Assembly (NCBI RefSeq): GCF_038396675.1
Contig: NC_088921.1
Span: forward strand, 5,718,001 to 5,782,000
Reading direction: 5' to 3'
Source of the DNA: Hydra vulgaris
Taxonomy: Eukaryota > Cnidaria > Hydrozoa > Anthoathecata > Hydridae
DNA: 64,000 nt
Shown: in pieces, positions 60,205 to 64,000 of the stretch
Position numbering within the stretch: the first letter of the stretch is position 1
How the letters are laid out: every line of letters starts with the position of its first letter
Translations under genes and position numbers: made by a program
The notes under the pieces: generated by a model
What the model saw: only the letters and a program-made list of their open reading frames with translations
What the model was told of the DNA's origin: nothing
The model's database searches: none

Positions 60205-61624
60205 AACATTGTTGCATAAAGTCTATGACCTGATGTCTACACGTTTGTTTTGATACTTAATGGAAACCTAAGGGTAAAGAGGTAGGAAAAAAAAAATAGC
60301 ACACATGCAAAATCATGTTGAATGTATTATTTAAAGAATTTACATTATTACACATTTAAAGAATTTACATACAAAACACATGTTTGTTAGATAAAGTCGT
60401 TAAAAATACTAGTTATTGTATTCTCTAATTGGTAAAGAAAATAATAAAAAATTACCCTCTTACAGCGATGGATTTTGAATAATTTTAAATAAAAGAATAA
60501 ACTTTAATAAATTTATACTTATTGTATTATTATATAACATTATTTTACATTAAATACTTTTGAAGAGCAAAAATAAAAATTTGTTATCTAGAGTAATGAT
60601 ACCTCAGATAAATTTACTACAATAAATATATATTTTTACTAATCATGAAGGCTACAACCTAACTTAATGATACCTCAGATAAATTTACCTCATTACCTCA
60701 TTACAAGTAATAATCATAAAGCATTACAACATATTGCATTACAACTGGCTCAGTTCTGTTTTCTAATAATTTTATTGTCTTTTCTTCATTACTCTTTTTC
60801 AATGAATTTGTTCAATTTTTATCACTTAGTTTGGTTTTTTTAAATTAACTTTTTTTCAATTATCATAATACAAAAATTTGCCACAACCATTTGCATTTTT
60901 TTGATGCCATAATCCATCAATACTTCTTTTTGCTTGTAATGTCAGTGTTTATATGTAACTTTACAAACAATTATTGTTCAGAAGGAAAACATAAAGTTTA
61001 CTTTTTTTGTTAAATTTCCAAATAGTGTCAATATCCCAAAGTCGTTTTTTTATATAAGTGAAGGTAGTCTGTCAAACCATTTAAATTTTTACAAAGTGTT
61101 AAATGGATGATGTTTTATGAGAACTATGTAATAAAAAGATATCAGTTTCATCAAAATTAAGGATGAAACAAAATATGAAAACAAAATCTCCTTAGAAATC
61201 ATATATTCACATGGAACATGTAAGCTAGTTTTGCAATCAGTACAAATTTTCTTTTTGAAAAAACTCTCATGTTCGACACTTTATAATCAACAAGTATAAA
61301 TAAAGTTCTTCAACAGTAATCTGGTAAAACTGCATATCTTCACCAGTAGTCTTGTAAAACTGCATATAAACTTTGTATTTGAGTATGCTTCAAGACCAAT
61401 GACATTATACTTTAAGAGAAAGACATTTATAGATTTTTTCTAATTTACTTTATCACGTACATTTTTTAACACGTACAATTAACAACAGATAAAATCTTCA
61501 TCATTAGATAAACTTTATTGAAATTTTGAGATTTTACGAGTGAAAGTTCTCTTGTTCAAACAGATTTTGATACCATTTATATGCTCTGAAGAGTAATAAA
61601 ATAAAATAAATAAAACAAGACCTG
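60205..61624. other. AT-rich stretch with a short direct duplication
   Basis: TAATGATACCTCAGATAAATTTAC occurs, in part, at about 60593 and 60664; TTTAAAGAATTTACAT repeats near 60331 and 60355. No gene seen. Confidence 0.5.
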
Positions 61625-62085
61625 TAGGGTGACCTGGGCAAAGCGAGACAATGAGGCAAAGTGAGACATCTAGCTTACCTAGCTTTGAACAGACTTTTTT
61701 TGAAATGATTCAGTAATTTTTTTTTATTGTATTTAAAATTTCATGTTTTTTTTTATGTTTTGAAGTGATTTCCATCAGTTTTTTTATCTAATATGACATA
61801 GAAAAGTGGGTTTAAAGCTTACGAGTAGCGTCAATTTGATTGAAAAACCAAAATTGATTTTTTTTTTTTTGTGTGGAAAAAATCCGCGTACGCTGTCATT
61901 TTTTACCACAGAACAAACATAATTTTGAGTTTGTAATCATTTATTTGTTATCTTTCAGCAACCATTCTTCTTTTTATGTCAGATTATTTTGTTTCAAAGA
62001 TATTTAAGAAATATATAACTTCACATTTACGGGGAAAGTGCGACAACGCTAATCACTGAAAAAGATCGTCAAAGTAAACGTTTAG

Positions 62086-62111
62086 GATAGCAAGTTTATA
62101 AACTTGCTATC
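62086..62111. repeat. Perfect 26-bp palindrome
   Basis: GATAGCAAGTTTA followed directly by its reverse complement, in the 5' untranslated part of pogo-like copy 2. Confidence 0.85.
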
Positions 62112-62263
62112 ATCATTTTATGAAAGAACTTTATGTAAAAGTAAATCATAATTTTATTAGAAACTTTAAAAGAATATAACTTTGTGGTCATTTAGTGACC
62201 AAAAATTTTTAAATGAGAAACTACAAGAGAAAAACTAATCAAGCTAACTGAAACGAAGATGAC

Positions 62264-63999
62264 ATGAAAAATGATATTACAGCAGTAAAGTTAAAGCAGA
62301 TGTTTTTAAGAAAAGCTTGTAAAAACTTTAGTGGGCAAAAAGATTCACTACATCGTGTTAAAAAGGCTTCACTTGAAAGTAGTTTACATACTAATTTACT
62401 TGAAAGATTTAGAAAAGTGCTTTCTGATAACCAAGAACAAGATTAAAGATATATTAGTATATTAAAGATATGGACAATTCATTTTATGGTCTCTCAATGA
62501 TGGATATTAGATTGATAGTATTTGAGTTCTGCAAAAAAAATTTAATTCCAAATCCTTTTAACAAAATAGTAAATTAGTAGGAGAAAACTTTGTGCGAGGC
62601 TTTTAAAAATGCCATCCTGATTTATCACTAAGAAAACCAGAAGCAATTTCTATAAACAGAGTATTTAGTTTGAACAAAAATAATATTAAAATTTATTTTA
62701 GTAATTTTGAGAATTTATTAGATAAATATCACTTTTTGCCACATCAAACTTTTAATTGTGATGAGTCTGAGATGTCATGCGTCCATAAGCCATTAAAAGT
62801 AATCTCATCTTCAGGAAAACGGAGTGATTCATCAGTGACAAGTGGGGAAGAAGGAGTCACAACAACAATTTTATGTGCATGTAATTCTGTTAGTCATTTT
62901 CTACCACCCATGATGACATTTAAGCGCAAAAAAAGAAATTATTACTCACAGATAATGCTCCAGTTGCAACTATTCAAGGATGCTCAGAAAATGGCTGGGC
63001 TAATACTGATTTATTTCTTGATTATATTCAACATTTTGTTAAACACGTACGATGCACCTTGATCAACAAAGTTTTACTTATATTTAACAGTCATTATTCT
63101 CATACCAAATGTTTAAAACTTATAGACTATGCTCGTGACAATGGATTGTTTTTGCTATCGCAACCACCACACAACAACTCATAACTTCAACCACTAGACT
63201 GTGGACTTTTTAAGCCTTTGAAAGCTTATTTTAATCACGCATGTATGAGATGGATGCGAAACCATTCAGGAAGACAAATATAAACGGAAAATCTTGGAGA
63301 TATTTTTAATAAAACATATTTAAGAGCTGCTAATGTGGAAAATGCTACTTCAAGTTTTAGAGCAACTGGAATTGTCCTATTTAATCATTTAGTTGTTAGA
63401 AAATGAATATCCAAGGACATCTTTTAGTGATGATAATAATAAAATCAGGTTATCCATACCTTATGTAATTCACTTTGAACGCGATAACAAAAAAGAGAGT
63501 GAAATTTTACAGCAGCCAGCGTTGACTACATTACAATTAATGAGCAAAGCCAATTGAAAGTTTTTCAAAGACCACTGTTACTTTACCAAGTTCTTTTGAA
63601 GACATACTTCAAATTCCAAAACTTTATCCTCCAAAAAGAAAATTAGCTGAAAAATCTCAAATTATAACTAGTTTTCCATATAGGAAAAAAATTTTACTTG
63701 AAGAAGACAATGGCAAAAAAACATTAGGAAAAAAAATAACAATAAGAAAAAAAATTTACTGGAAAAGAACAATGACAATAAATTAAACAAAAAAAATATA
63801 AAAAAGAACAAAAAGAAAAGAAAATTAAAGAAATGCTTGATTGAAAAAGATGTAAACAATGAAGAGGAATGGTTTTGTCCAGTTTGTCAAGGGGAATGGT
63901 GCAATGGTACCCAAACTGACTGGATAGCTTTTTGTGTATGTACTGTTTGGGTACACGAAGGCTGCACATTAAACAGTGTTTGCTTTTTATGTGAATAGA
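62264..63999 (+). pseudogene. Pogo-like transposase with PHD-like C-terminus, broken
   Basis: An N-terminal helix-turn-helix (AVKLKQMFLRKACKNF, 62285) is preserved. KASLESSLHTNLLERFRKV leads to a stop at 62444. The second helix-turn-helix is scrambled by stops (62460-62640). At 62670-63062 the core keeps the first Asp block, HQTFNCDESEMSCVHKP, absent from copy 1, and TTTILCACNSVSHFLPPMM. A frameshift occurs in an A7 run at 62928, at the same place as in copy 1. The second Asp block reads VLLIFNSHYSHT (Asp to Asn), and the third, LQPLDCGLFKPL, is kept. The C-terminus is clean: EEWFCPVCQGEWCNG, FCVCTVWVHEGCTLN, VCFLCE-stop, a PHD-like Cys/His pattern. Confidence 0.87.
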
Positions 64000-64000
64000 T

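Larger units (their letters stand above)
61627..64000 (+). mobile_element. Pogo-like element with PHD-like C-terminus, copy 2 (cut by right edge)
   Basis: The left end is GGGTGACCT, then GGGCAAAGCGAGACA, with GGCAAAGTGAGACA repeated 18 bp further in (61637 and 61655). TA precedes it (61625-61626). It is related to copy 1 (22594-24836), whose right end GGGTAATCT-GGGGCAAGGCGAGACA matches inverted. The window ends just after the transposase stop, about 470 bp before the expected right terminus. Confidence 0.85.

Overview
The window is very AT-rich, full of (TA)n and poly(A)/poly(T) tracts. It reads as repeat-dominated DNA from an invertebrate genome, most likely a cnidarian of the Hydra type. 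That call rests on base composition and on the mix of CR1-like LINEs, pogo-like, mariner, hAT, P-like and Mutator-like transposons, so another AT-rich metazoan is possible. I recognise no host gene. Almost every coding stretch belongs to a mobile element. The only possible exception is a short basic reading frame cut off by the left edge (1-252, minus strand).

Left part (1-12.4 kb): LINE debris with an inverted 5' piece (2.69-3.89 kb), two short elements ending in GGGGTCGTCCATAAAG-type repeats, two tRNA-derived SINEs, a frameshifted pogo-like transposase (7.7-8.5 kb) and simple repeats. From 12449 to 15718 lies an apparently complete P-like transposon: one uninterrupted 845-codon THAP transposase, inverted repeats starting CATG, and a perfect 8-bp target duplication (GTTGCTAC).

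Middle (17.7-26.2 kb): two 5'-truncated CR1-like LINEs, a pogo-like element with a C-terminal PHD-like region, and long (TA)n tracts. From 26214 to 38893 is a four-element nest. A mariner-type element on the minus strand has been split by two LINEs (A: 34161-38563; B: 26300-33287), and LINE B was later split by a Mutator-like transposon (29886-32654). Removing both LINEs and one copy of each target duplication leaves about 1.28 kb, a normal mariner length. LINE B without its insert is about 4.2 kb, close to LINE A at 4.4 kb.

Right part (38.9-64 kb): an unclassified 4.36-kb element with terminal inverted repeats (39820-44174) that carries a 97-bp-arm hairpin and a pogo-type MITE; a further LINE (44.3-47.0 kb); SINE and foldback repeats; an intact 477-codon pogo-like transposase (52224-53657) whose second catalytic Asp is Asn; LINE remnants; a decayed hAT element (57312-60204); and a second PHD-bearing pogo-like element (from 61627) that runs off the right edge.

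Two cross-element patterns stand out. The pogo-type termini share one layout despite different sequences: TA, a 9-bp cap, then a roughly 14-bp module beginning GGG(G), often repeated 17-18 bp further in. The CR1-like LINEs carry a common 3'-UTR stem-loop of the AAGAYC...GRTCTT type.
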